Assembly (NCBI GenBank): GCA_025455345.1
Contig: JALOMS010000188.1
Location: 1 to 8,088 of the forward strand
Reading direction: 5' to 3'
Length of the DNA: 8,088 nt
From: Thermoflexibacter sp.
GTDB taxonomy: Bacteria; Bacteroidota; Bacteroidia; Cytophagales; Thermoflexibacteraceae
Part shown: one piece after another, positions 1-7,241 of the stretch
How positions within the stretch are numbered: the stretch's first letter is position 1
Layout: each line of letters starts with the position of its first letter
Made by a program: the position numbers and the translations under genes
The notes under the pieces: model-generated
What the model saw: only the letters and a program-made list of their open reading frames with translations
Told to the model about the DNA's origin: nothing
Databases searched by the model: none

Positions 1-62
1 ATGGGACTTACAGGCTGTGTTAAAATTACGTTTTCTACCAATATATCGTCCCAATGGGACTT
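1..62. repeat. REP-like hairpin repeat, left window edge (partial tandem array)
   Basis: A perfect 5-bp hairpin GTCCC-AAT-GGGAC lies at 48-60. It is preceded by the box CTACCAATAT at 35-44, with 4 bases between box and TCCC. The bases ATGGGACTT at 54-62 also occur at 1-9, so the window probably opens inside a tandem array with a unit of about 53 bp. The box-spacer-hairpin arrangement matches the repeats at 7767-7794, 7916-7943 and 8044-8071, where the box is CTACAAATAT and the stem is TATCCC/GGGATA. It appears to be a diverged member of the same structured repeat family. No gene is seen in this stretch. Confidence 0.6.
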
Positions 63-86
63 TAATACAAAGAACGCTTATAAAAG

Positions 87-338
87 TTGAATTACTTAAC
101 TATCTTTAACATCACTAAAATAGAGAAGAATTTATTGATTGATTTTATTGTCGCAGTGCCTATTTTTATTATGTTTTTTACTTGCCCTACTGGGTTTTTC
201 TACAACCTAAAAAGCCTCTTCCTAAAAGAAAAAAATGCCAAGTTCAGAGTAATCTATTTCATCGGATATGTATTATTTTTATCCTTTTTCTTTTTTCTTA
301 TCTTTACTTTAATATCAGATATTTCAAAATTGATGTAA
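87..338 (+). CDS. possible small two-helix membrane protein, function unknown
   Basis: This is an 83-codon frame starting with TTG; the in-frame TAA at 81-83 lies just upstream, so no longer start exists. The first in-frame ATG is at 171, inside the first hydrophobic segment. The product has two hydrophobic stretches, about residues 18-42 and 55-78, separated by a basic loop (KSLFLKEKNAKFR), which would fit a hairpin membrane protein. It resembles no family I can name. AT-rich DNA easily yields Phe/Ile/Leu-rich frames, and the frame begins 25 bases after a repeat, so it could be spurious or the remnant of a longer gene cut by the repeat array. The regular charge pattern between the two segments is the main reason for listing it. 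Confidence 0.4.
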   Translation: MNYLTIFNITKIEKNLLIDFIVAVPIFIMFFTCPTGFFYNLKSLFLKEKNAKFRVIYFIGYVLFLSFFFFLIFTLISDISKLM

Positions 339-443
339 TTGAAAATTTACTTTCTCTACCTTAGCAAATATTAATCAATACAAACTTCACTAATTTCATC
401 TAACTAATTCATCATTAATAATTTATAATTCATAATTAGTACC

Positions 444-914
444 ATGAATGCAAACGAAGAACTCATTACCAAGTTTTACACTGCCTTCCAAAACAAGGAT
501 TTCAAAACCATGCAGGAGTGTTATGCCGACAATGCTGTTTTCAATGACGAGGCATTTGTCAATCTGAACGCTTCGCAGGTACGCGCCATGTGGCAAATGC
601 TCATTCTACGTGGGAAAGATTTGGTCTTGACCTTCGAGAATGTAAAAGCAGATGACAAAGAAGGAAGTGCAGAATGGACTGCAATTTATACATTTTCAGC
701 GACTAAGCGCAAAGTAACCAACCACATTAGGGCAAGATTTGTATTTGAAAATGGAAAAATTAGCAAACATACTGATACTTTTGACTTTCATCGTTGGGCA
801 GGGCAGGCACTTGGTGTTGCGGGAGCATTGCTTGGTTGGACTGGCTTTTTGAAGAAAAAAGTGCAAAAAACAGCGATGGCAAGTTTGGAAAATTTTATGA
901 AAAAAAATAATTAG
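444..914 (+). CDS. NTF2-like / SnoaL-like family protein
   Basis: This 156-residue cytosolic protein has the NTF2-like alpha+beta cone fold pattern. Helix 1 carries the usual opening (residues about 5-20, LITKFYTAFQNKDFKTM), followed by CYADNAVFND, where the pocket-edge acidic residues of SnoaL-type proteins lie. Strands follow in the middle (AEWTAIYTFSA, VTNHIRARFVFENGKI), then HTDTFDFHRWAGQALG. The C-terminal tail (LLGWTGFLKKKVQKTA) is typical of a bacterial subgroup annotated only as 'nuclear transport factor 2 family protein'. Members of the fold include isomerases, hydrolases and non-catalytic binding proteins, so no reaction can be assigned. The ATG start at 444 gives a family-typical N-terminus. 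The helicase gene starts 8 bases after its stop, which suggests one transcript. Confidence 0.9.
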   Translation: MNANEELITKFYTAFQNKDFKTMQECYADNAVFNDEAFVNLNASQVRAMWQMLILRGKDLVLTFENVKADDKEGSAEWTAIYTFSATKRKVTNHIRARFVFENGKISKHTDTFDFHRWAGQALGVAGALLGWTGFLKKKVQKTAMASLENFMKKNN

Positions 915-922
915 CTCTTTCT

Positions 923-2896
923 ATGCAAGAACTCCAAGAACTCCTCCAATTATTAAAAATAGAACAAGAAGAAGATTTTAAAAATTACCAACAATATATC
1001 TTGCAAACGCCTCTCAATGAGCGCAGAAAGCAAGGATTTTGTTGGTATCCTGTCAAGCTAAATTATTCAGAAATAGGGACAGGCGAGGTAGTTTATGTGA
1101 GTGTGGAACGGACGGCTTTTATCAATGCGCCTCATGCTTTTTCCGTAGGAAGCATGGTTTCTTTTTTTGCAAATACAGAAGAAAAAAACAATCAAAATAA
1201 TAGTACAAGTGGCGTAATATCAGCTATTTGGCAGAATACCATGAAAATAGCTCTTAATACAGATGAGTTGCCAGATTGGGTAGAAGATGGCAAATTGGGT
1301 ATAGATATTCTATTTGACAATGTGAGCTATCGAGAGATGGAAGCCGCTTTGAACCAAGTTATCAAGGCAGAGAAAGGGCGAATAGTGCAACTCCGAGAGA
1401 TTTTGCTTGGAGAGAAGATGGCTAACTTCAAGCCGCTAAAATATGAAATTTCTTTGCCCCAGCTTAATGATTCTCAAAATCAAGCAGTAAGAAATGTCCT
1501 TTCTGCTCAGGAGGTAGCGATTATTCATGGTCCCCCCGGCACGGGTAAAACGACAACTTTGGTGCAGGCGATTCATTTAGTTTTAAAAAATAAGGAAACA
1601 AGTTTAAAACTATTGGTCTGTGCGCCAAGCAATACCGCAGTTGATTTACTTACAGAAAAATTAGCCAAAGAGGGTATAAAAGTCTTAAGAATAGGCAATC
1701 CTGCCAGAGTAGATGAAGAAGTACAACAATATACGCTTGACAATCAAATAGCTACTTACCCGCTTTTCAAAGATTTGAAAAAATACCGCAAAGATGCCGA
1801 GAACTTTAGGCAAATGGCAGGAAAATACAAACGAAATTTTGGAGTAGATGAAAGAGAGCAAAGAAGATTGTTGTACGCTGAAGCAAAAAAACTACTCAAA
1901 GAAGCAAGCGAATTAGAAAACTATATTACCAAAGATATTTTGGAAAAGGCAGAAGTCATTACAGCTACTTTGGTTGGTTCTGCCAATCAAGTATTAAATG
2001 GGCGAAGGTTTGATACGGTTTTCATAGATGAAGCCGCACAAGCCTTAGAACCAGCGACTTGGATACCTATTTTGAAAGCGGAGAAAGTAGTATTGGCAGG
2101 CGACCATTGGCAGCTGCCCCCTACGGTCAAGTCTATGGAAGCAGACCGAAAAGGCTTAAGCAAAACTCTTCTCGAAAAGTGCATCTTAAGACACAAAAAA
2201 TTGGATAATTCCGTAGATGTCATGCTTCGCAAGCAATACCGCATGAATGAAGTAATTATGCAATTCTCCAATGAGCAATTTTATGAAAATCAATTGATTG
2301 CTGATGAAAAAGTACAGACTTGGGTAATAGATGAAGACATTGTCCCTGTGGAATTTATAGATACTGCGGGGTGTGGGTTTGAGGAAATACCTAATCCAGA
2401 AACAGGGAGTACCTTCAATCCCGAAGAAGCCAAATTATTATTTAGACATTTAGAAAATTTAATACAAGAAATTGATAATCAATGTATAGATACTACATTT
2501 TCTATTGGCATTATTTCCCCTTATAAAGCGCAGACGCATTTGCTCAAAGAAGAGTTAGAGAATTTTAAGAAAAAATATGCAGGGAAGTGTTCTTTTAATG
2601 CGGAAAAAAAAGAGGAGCATGGTCTTTTCATAGATATTGAGGCTAATACCATAGACAGTTTTCAAGGTCAGGAACGCGATATAATCTACATCAGCTTAGT
2701 AAGAAGTAATAGTGAAGGAGAAATAGGATTTTTGAAAGACACAAGGCGCATGAATGTGGCGATGACCCGCGCTCGGAAAAAGTTAGTGGTTATTGGCGAC
2801 AGTGCTACCCTTGCTAATTTTAAGTTTTATGCTAATTTTTTGAATTATATAGAGCAAATCAACGCTTACAAAAGTGCTTGGGAATGGAGCGAATAG
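923..2896 (+). CDS. SF1B DNA/RNA helicase, UPF1/IGHMBP2-like
   Basis: This 657-residue protein is predicted to be an ATP-dependent 5'-to-3' helicase of the UPF1-like branch of superfamily 1, acting on DNA and/or RNA in the cytosol. All core motifs are visible and intact: a Q-motif-like LNDSQNQAV just before motif I; Walker A GPPGTGKTT at 203-211; motif Ia around CAPSNTAVDLL; Walker B DEAA at 369-372; motif III GDHWQLPPT at 393-401; motif IV region QYRMN at 438-442; motif V TIDSFQGQE ending near 584; and motif VI RRMNVAMTRAR at 608-618. The N-terminal 180 residues correspond to the beta-barrel and helical region that precedes motif I in IGHMBP2-like proteins. A Lys/Glu-rich helical insert at about 270-350 fits the stalk or 1B elements. 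Length is normal for bacterial members, whose physiological role is largely unknown. It probably shares a transcript with the NTF2-like gene upstream. Confidence 0.93.
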   Translation: MQELQELLQLLKIEQEEDFKNYQQYILQTPLNERRKQGFCWYPVKLNYSEIGTGEVVYVSVERTAFINAPHAFSVGSMVSFFANTEEKNNQNNSTSGVISAIWQNTMKIALNTDELPDWVEDGKLGIDILFDNVSYREMEAALNQVIKAEKGRIVQLREILLGEKMANFKPLKYEISLPQLNDSQNQAVRNVLSAQEVAIIHGPPGTGKTTTLVQAIHLVLKNKETSLKLLVCAPSNTAVDLLTEKLAKEGIKVLRIGNPARVDEEVQQYTLDNQIATYPLFKDLKKYRKDAENFRQMAGKYKRNFGVDEREQRRLLYAEAKKLLKEASELENYITKDILEKAEVITATLVGSANQVLNGRRFDTVFIDEAAQALEPATWIPILKAEKVVLAGDHWQLPPTVKSMEADRKGLSKTLLEKCILRHKKLDNSVDVMLRKQYRMNEVIMQFSNEQFYENQLIADEKVQTWVIDEDIVPVEFIDTAGCGFEEIPNPETGSTFNPEEAKLLFRHLENLIQEIDNQCIDTTFSIGIISPYKAQTHLLKEELENFKKKYAGKCSFNAEKKEEHGLFIDIEANTIDSFQGQERDIIYISLVRSNSEGEIGFLKDTRRMNVAMTRARKKLVVIGDSATLANFKFYANFLNYIEQINAYKSAWEWSE

Positions 2897-2929
2897 AAGA
2901 AGCGAGAGGATTTTTAGCGTATTTAAGAC

Positions 2930-2959
2930 TTGTTTCTTAGTTTTATACTATTTAATTTG
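2930..2959 (+). promoter_or_regulatory. candidate Bacteroidota promoter for glpK
   Basis: TTG at 2930-2932 is followed after 19 bases by TTAATTTG at 2952-2959. That is 7 of 8 matches to the TAnnTTTG -7 element used by the primary sigma factor of Bacteroidota, at the usual spacing from a TTG -33 element. It lies in the 152-base gap between the helicase and glpK and would give a leader of roughly 80 bases. No operator palindrome is apparent. In AT-rich DNA a match of this quality can arise by chance. Confidence 0.35.
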
Positions 2960-3048
2960 CAGTTAGTTCTGTTTTAGAATATCTTAACACGCCAAAACAC
3001 CAAAGCAGAGAATTTAATTATGCAATCATTTAACTATTTAGTATCAAT

Positions 3049-4545
3049 ATGAAATATATATTAACCCTTGACCAAGGAACAACAAGTTGTAGGACAATTA
3101 TTTACAATCAATTAGGCAAATCTATTGGAATTGCTCAATTGGAATACACCCAAATCTATCCGCAAGCAGGCTGGGTCGAACACAATGCGATGGAGATTTG
3201 GAATACCCAACTTCAAACTATCAAAGACGCTATCAATCATGCAAAGATAAAATATGAGGAAATAGCGGCTATTGGGATTACTAACCAACGAGAAACTACC
3301 GTAGTTTGGGATAAAAAAACAGGTACTCCTATTGCCAATGCGATTGTTTGGCAAGACCGCCGTACAGCCTCAATCTGCGACGAACTCAAAACTGAAAAAG
3401 GCATGATAGACTATGTGCGGGAAAATACAGGATTGGTGATAGATGCTTATTTTTCAGGAACTAAGATAAAATGGCTACTTGATAACGTCCCAGAAGCCCG
3501 CCAAAAGGCAAATAACGGAGAATTGCTTTTTGGTACAATAGATACATGGCTCATCTGGAAACTTACCAAAGGCAAAGAACACGCAACAGACTATTCTAAT
3601 GCCTCTCGCACCATGCTTTATAATATAGTCAAATTGGATTGGGATAACAAAATGCTTTCCGCACTTAATATCCCCAAAAATATGTTGCCCAAGGTCAAAG
3701 CCTCTGCGGGTTTCTTTGGAAAAACAGACAAAAGTATTTTTGATGGGGTAGAAATTCCTATTACAGGTGTAGCAGGCGACCAACAAGCCGCACTCTTTGG
3801 GCAGGCTTGTTTCCAAGAGGGCATGGCAAAAAATACTTACGGCACGGGTTGCTTTATGCTAATGAACACAGGCAATCGTCTTTTTAACTCACAATCTGGC
3901 TTGATTAGCACCATTGCTTGGGGCATAGATGGACAAATAGAATACGCCTTAGAAGGCAGTGTATTCATCGCTGGTTCGGCTATCAAGTGGCTCAGAGATG
4001 GCTTAAAAATATTAGAACAAGCTACTGATTCTGAGTATTTTGCAAAGAAAGTCAAGTCGGCAGAGGGAGTATATGTCGTTCCTGCTTTTGCTGGTCTGGG
4101 TACACCTTACTGGGATATGTATGCAAGAGGGGCTATCTTTGGACTTACACAAGGAACTACTAAAAATCACCTTATCAGGGCAACTTTGGATTCGCTTGCT
4201 TACCAAACCAAAGATGTACTGACAGCCATGCAAAAAGATACGCAAATCCAACTTAAAGCCTTGCGCGTAGATGGTGGCGCATCAGTCAATAATCTTCTGA
4301 TGCAATTCCAATCAGATATTTTAGGTACGGAAGTCCAAAGACCCGATGACATAGAAAGTACAGCACGCGGAGCAACTTATCTGGCAGGAATAGGTGCCAA
4401 ACTTTGGACAAAAGAACAAGTAGCCGAAATCTGGGAATTAGATAAAAGTTTTAAGCCTAAACTAAAACAAAATGAAGTAGATAAGCTCTACAAAGGTTGG
4501 CAGGAGGCGGTCAAAAGAGCAATGGGTTGGACTAAAGAAATATAA
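3049..4545 (+). CDS. glpK: glycerol kinase (EC 2.7.1.30)
   Basis: This FGGY-family kinase phosphorylates glycerol with ATP to sn-glycerol 3-phosphate in the cytosol, feeding glycolysis and lipid synthesis. At 498 residues it is full length. The N-terminal phosphate loop DQGTTSCR is at 8-15. Glycerol-contact residues are present: R81-E82 (in NQRETT), W101 with DRR at 103-105, Y134, and catalytic-base D244 in GVAGDQQAALFGQ. The ATP-domain motif DGGAS is at 408-412, and the FGGY signature regions FSGTKIKWLL and GLTQGTTKNHLIRATLDSLAYQ are clear. The loop before D244 reads KTDKSIFDGVEIP. It lacks the glycine-rich GGKGG loop that binds fructose-1,6-bisphosphate in the E. coli enzyme and the histidine phosphorylated in Gram-positive enzymes, so regulation probably differs. 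Neither glpF nor glpD is in the window. The next gene follows after 14 bases. Confidence 0.96.
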   Translation: MKYILTLDQGTTSCRTIIYNQLGKSIGIAQLEYTQIYPQAGWVEHNAMEIWNTQLQTIKDAINHAKIKYEEIAAIGITNQRETTVVWDKKTGTPIANAIVWQDRRTASICDELKTEKGMIDYVRENTGLVIDAYFSGTKIKWLLDNVPEARQKANNGELLFGTIDTWLIWKLTKGKEHATDYSNASRTMLYNIVKLDWDNKMLSALNIPKNMLPKVKASAGFFGKTDKSIFDGVEIPITGVAGDQQAALFGQACFQEGMAKNTYGTGCFMLMNTGNRLFNSQSGLISTIAWGIDGQIEYALEGSVFIAGSAIKWLRDGLKILEQATDSEYFAKKVKSAEGVYVVPAFAGLGTPYWDMYARGAIFGLTQGTTKNHLIRATLDSLAYQTKDVLTAMQKDTQIQLKALRVDGGASVNNLLMQFQSDILGTEVQRPDDIESTARGATYLAGIGAKLWTKEQVAEIWELDKSFKPKLKQNEVDKLYKGWQEAVKRAMGWTKEI

Positions 4546-4559
4546 AATCTTAAGCTATT

Positions 4560-5702
4560 TTGGACTTAATTCAAAGACATACAAGCCTTTCGGCTAACAT
4601 TATCGCATTTTGTAGATACTTGCGAAGCAAGGATTTTAATGTAGGTATTTCGGAAGAGAAAGATGCTCTTTCGGCTTTATTGTACTTGCCTTTAGATAAG
4701 CCTGAAATAATGAAACTGGTATTAAAAAGTACATTGGTCAAAAACCTATATCAATTAGAGTTATTTGATAAACTATATACAGACTATTGGAAAGAAGTAG
4801 AAAAAGCAATAGATTCAAAACTAACAGAAGGACAAACCCCTGAAAAACAACAAACTAAACCAAAAAACAATCAGCCTCAATCCCTATTGATGCTTAAAAA
4901 TTGGTTATATGGAAACAAAAATACAGAAGCAACAGAAATAGCAACTTATGATGATAGCGAAGCATTAAGCAAAAAAGATTTTGCCTTGTTCACAAAAGAA
5001 GAAATCCAAGAAGTCAGCAAAATCATTCAATTATTGGCTAAAACCTTGGCAGTCAATCTCACCAGACGGAAAAGGAATACGAAGAAAACCAAGCAGTTAG
5101 ATATTAGACGCACTATGTACCTTAATAAATATTACCAAGGAGAAGTGCTAAGACTTGCTTATAGCGAACCGAAGCCCAAGAAGTTAAGATTGGTACTTAT
5201 CTGTGATGTAAGCAAGTCAATGGATTTGTATAGTAGCTTTTTGATACAATTTATGTATGCTTTCCAGTCTGCTTATCAGCAATTAGAAACATTTGTTTTT
5301 AGTACATCTCTCCAACACATCACCGACCATCTCCAAAGAAAAAGTATTCATCAGACCTTACAAGAACTGTCTGATGAAGTTCCGCAATGGTCAGGTGGAA
5401 CAAAGATTGGACACTCTTTCTATACTTTTTTTGAAAGGTATGGAGAAAGAATGTTGGATAGGAAAACTACTGTGCTGATAGTAAGTGATGGCTGGGATAC
5501 AGGCGAAATTAGCTTGCTGGCAGAAAGTATGAAAGAAATTCATAAAAAAGCAAGAAATGTAATCTGGCTGAATCCTTTGGCGGGAAATCCTAATTATCAA
5601 CCCAATACAGAAGGCATGATAGCCGCAATACCGTATATAGATATTTTTGCACCTGTGCATAATTTGGACAGTTTGAGGGATTTATTGAAAAAAATTGCAT
5701 AA
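4560..5702 (+). CDS. VWA domain protein, CoxE-like
   Basis: This 380-residue protein has the plan of the CoxE-like family: a helical N-terminal region (FCRYLRSKDFNVGISEEKDAL, then STLVKNLYQLELFDKLYTDYW), a Lys/Gln-rich low-complexity linker at about 90-120, and a C-terminal von Willebrand A domain. The MIDAS metal site looks complete: DVSKS at 216-220, T281 in SGGTKIG, and SDGWDTG at 309-315 with D310. Family members usually work with a MoxR-type AAA+ ATPase in metal-centre insertion or protein-complex remodelling; no such ATPase gene is in this window. The start is TTG at 4560, because the in-frame TAA at 4551-4553 blocks any longer frame and the first ATG (codon 51) would delete the conserved N-terminus. 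ATT at 4557 is a less likely start. The 14-base gap after glpK suggests cotranscription. No signal peptide or membrane segment is seen. Confidence 0.87.
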   Translation: MDLIQRHTSLSANIIAFCRYLRSKDFNVGISEEKDALSALLYLPLDKPEIMKLVLKSTLVKNLYQLELFDKLYTDYWKEVEKAIDSKLTEGQTPEKQQTKPKNNQPQSLLMLKNWLYGNKNTEATEIATYDDSEALSKKDFALFTKEEIQEVSKIIQLLAKTLAVNLTRRKRNTKKTKQLDIRRTMYLNKYYQGEVLRLAYSEPKPKKLRLVLICDVSKSMDLYSSFLIQFMYAFQSAYQQLETFVFSTSLQHITDHLQRKSIHQTLQELSDEVPQWSGGTKIGHSFYTFFERYGERMLDRKTTVLIVSDGWDTGEISLLAESMKEIHKKARNVIWLNPLAGNPNYQPNTEGMIAAIPYIDIFAPVHNLDSLRDLLKKIA

Positions 5703-5757
5703 AAAAACAGCAAATAATTTTTATTCGACCCACTATCATCAAATGCTACTTTTTCAA

Positions 5758-5765
5758 TAGATTTG
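5758..5765 (+). promoter_or_regulatory. candidate -7 promoter element for kynU
   Basis: TAGATTTG is a perfect match to the Bacteroidota -7 consensus TAnnTTTG. It lies 30 bases before the kynU start codon in the 93-base gap after the VWA gene. No TTG is found at the expected -33 position, so the call rests on the -7 element alone. If it is real, kynU has its own promoter and a leader of about 25 bases. Confidence 0.4.
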
Positions 5766-5795
5766 TAAAAATTATCAAGTAAACTATACAATCCC

Positions 5796-7067
5796 ATGCT
5801 ATTAGAAAATTCGCTTACTTTTGCTCAAACTTTAGACGAGCAAGATGAGCTACAACTCTTTCGTTCTTATTTTCATATACCTAAAACCAAATCAGGAGAT
5901 GAGGTTATTTATTTTACTGGAAATTCTCTTGGTTTACAACCTGTTACAGCCAAATCTGCTATTTTAGAAGAATTAGAGAATTGGGCTAACTTAGGTGGGG
6001 AGGCGCATTTTGAAGGGAGAAATCCTTGGTTTACTTACCATAAACTGCTTACAGACGCTACCGCAAGACTCGTAGGGGCAAAACCCATAGAAGTAGTAGT
6101 TATGAATACTTTGACCGTTAATTTACATCTATTAATGGTTTCATTTTATCGACCTACTGCCAAGCGTTTCAAAATCCTCATGGAAGGTGGTGCTTTCCCT
6201 TCTGACCAATATGCAGTAGAAAGCCAAGTGAAATTTCACGGATTGCACCCCGAATATGCAATAGAAGAAATCTTCCCAAGACCCAATGAAACCTATTTGC
6301 GTACAGAAGATATTACAAAGAAAATCAAAGATTTGGGTGAAGAGTTAGCTTTAGTTCTTTTTGGTGGAGTAAATTACTACACTGGGCAAGCATTTGATAT
6401 GCAGACGATTAGCAGTGTAACACATGAGGTTGGAGCAATCGCAGGCTTTGATTTGGCTCATGCCGTAGGGAATATCCCCTTGCAACTGCATGAATGGGGG
6501 GTAGATTTTGCTACATGGTGTACTTACAAATACCTCAACTCTGGAGCGGGGGGAACTTCGGGTGTATTCATTCATGAAAAATATGCAGATAATTTTGATT
6601 TGCCGCGATTTGCAGGCTGGTGGGGGCATGACGAGGGAGAACGCTTTTTGATGAAAAAAGGATTCAAACCCATGCGCGGTGCAGAAGGTTGGCAGTTAAG
6701 CAATGCTCAAATTTTGCCTATGACTGTTCATAGAGAATCTTTAAAAATATTTGACCAAGCAGGCATGAATAGAATTTGGGCTAAACACTTGAAAATGAAT
6801 CATTTTTTCTACTTTTTAGTTGATGAATTTAACAAAGGAAATCATAAATTTAAAATACAGATTATCACTCCTTTAGATGAAAAAGAGAGCGGTTGCCAAC
6901 TGTCTTTAGTAGTGAAAGGAGTAGGAAAGCAATTGTATAACTTTCTCATGTCCAAGGGAGTAAGCGTGGGTTGGAGAGAACCTGAAGTCATCAGGATAGC
7001 TCCTGTACCTCTGTATAATACTTTTGAGGAAATCTATCAATTCATAGAACTGCTCAAACAGTTTTGA
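5796..7067 (+). CDS. kynU: kynureninase (EC 3.7.1.3)
   Basis: This 423-residue cytosolic PLP enzyme of fold type I cleaves kynurenine to anthranilate and alanine, and 3-hydroxykynurenine to 3-hydroxyanthranilate, in tryptophan degradation or de novo NAD synthesis. Visible landmarks are YFTGNSLGLQP near the N-terminus; the PLP-phosphate region MNTLTVNLHLLM from residue 103; AFPSD at 133-137 with its ring-stacking phenylalanine; FDLAHAVGN with D219 and H222; the Schiff-base lysine K245 in CTYKYLNSGAGG; FAGWWGH at 272-278; and GWQLSN at 298-303. Length matches bacterial kynureninases, and the N-terminal motifs closely resemble the animal enzyme as I recall it. No other kynurenine-pathway gene is in the window. 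A candidate promoter precedes it, and it is convergent with the transposase downstream. Confidence 0.97.
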   Translation: MLLENSLTFAQTLDEQDELQLFRSYFHIPKTKSGDEVIYFTGNSLGLQPVTAKSAILEELENWANLGGEAHFEGRNPWFTYHKLLTDATARLVGAKPIEVVVMNTLTVNLHLLMVSFYRPTAKRFKILMEGGAFPSDQYAVESQVKFHGLHPEYAIEEIFPRPNETYLRTEDITKKIKDLGEELALVLFGGVNYYTGQAFDMQTISSVTHEVGAIAGFDLAHAVGNIPLQLHEWGVDFATWCTYKYLNSGAGGTSGVFIHEKYADNFDLPRFAGWWGHDEGERFLMKKGFKPMRGAEGWQLSNAQILPMTVHRESLKIFDQAGMNRIWAKHLKMNHFFYFLVDEFNKGNHKFKIQIITPLDEKESGCQLSLVVKGVGKQLYNFLMSKGVSVGWREPEVIRIAPVPLYNTFEEIYQFIELLKQF

Positions 7068-7171
7068 TTTCTAAGTAATCAATATACTTATACCAATTTT
7101 GCTTTTCGCAGTGATACGGGCTTTACATTTGTATCTAAAAAAGATTCAATGCAAGCCTTATATTCGTGTGA

Positions 7172-7199
7172 AATGCCGTTAGGCATTGAATATTTGTAG
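7172..7199. repeat. REP-like hairpin plus box, left of transposase
   Basis: The 6-bp perfect stem AATGCC-GTTA-GGCATT at 7172-7187 is followed, 4 bases after GGCA, by the box ATATTTGTAG at 7190-7199. It is the same structural type as 7838-7865 and 7966-7993, and the inverted counterpart of 7767-7794. It forms the outer part of the left inverted repeat around the transposase gene. Confidence 0.75.
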
Positions 7200-7216
7200 A
7201 AAGAGAAAGACCACAC

Positions 7217-7235
7217 AAAAAAGCCCCGTAGGGGC
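7217..7235 (-). terminator. intrinsic terminator-like hairpin after the transposase gene
   Basis: Read on the minus strand, GCCCC-TAC-GGGGC (7235 to 7223) is followed by six T residues (7222-7217), starting 6 bases after the transposase stop codon. The stem is short (5 bp) but all G/C except for the loop. It is at the same time the inner part of the left inverted repeat. Read on the plus strand it has no T tract, so it should not stop transcription from kynU. Confidence 0.55.
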
Positions 7236-7241
7236 GAAACC

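Noticed and set aside
182..364. 60-codon plus-strand frame overlapping the small membrane frame
   Set aside because: It has no recognisable pattern and overlaps a frame with clearer membrane segments; likely a shadow in AT-rich DNA.
395..437. AT-rich stretch with near-repeats of AATTCAT and TAATAATT before the NTF2-like gene
   Set aside because: It could hold a promoter, but no TTG/TAnnTTTG pair fits, and repeats of A/T words are expected by chance in this composition.
1987..2271. Minus-strand frame inside the helicase gene
   Set aside because: It is antisense to the intact Walker B to QYRM region of the helicase; cysteine- and serine-rich shadow translation with no family features.
3475..3816. 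Minus-strand 113-codon frame inside glpK
   Set aside because: It is antisense to the conserved glycerol kinase core, and its cysteine-rich translation is an expected shadow.
4541..4562. Possible frameshift or missing start between glpK and the VWA gene
   Set aside because: The VWA frame is open and family-like from the TTG at 4560, with a stop just upstream, so a TTG start explains it without an error.
7068..7171. Possible terminator or small RNA after kynU
   Set aside because: No stable GC-rich hairpin with a T tract is visible on the plus strand; the hairpin at 7172-7187 is followed by GAATATTTG, not a T run.
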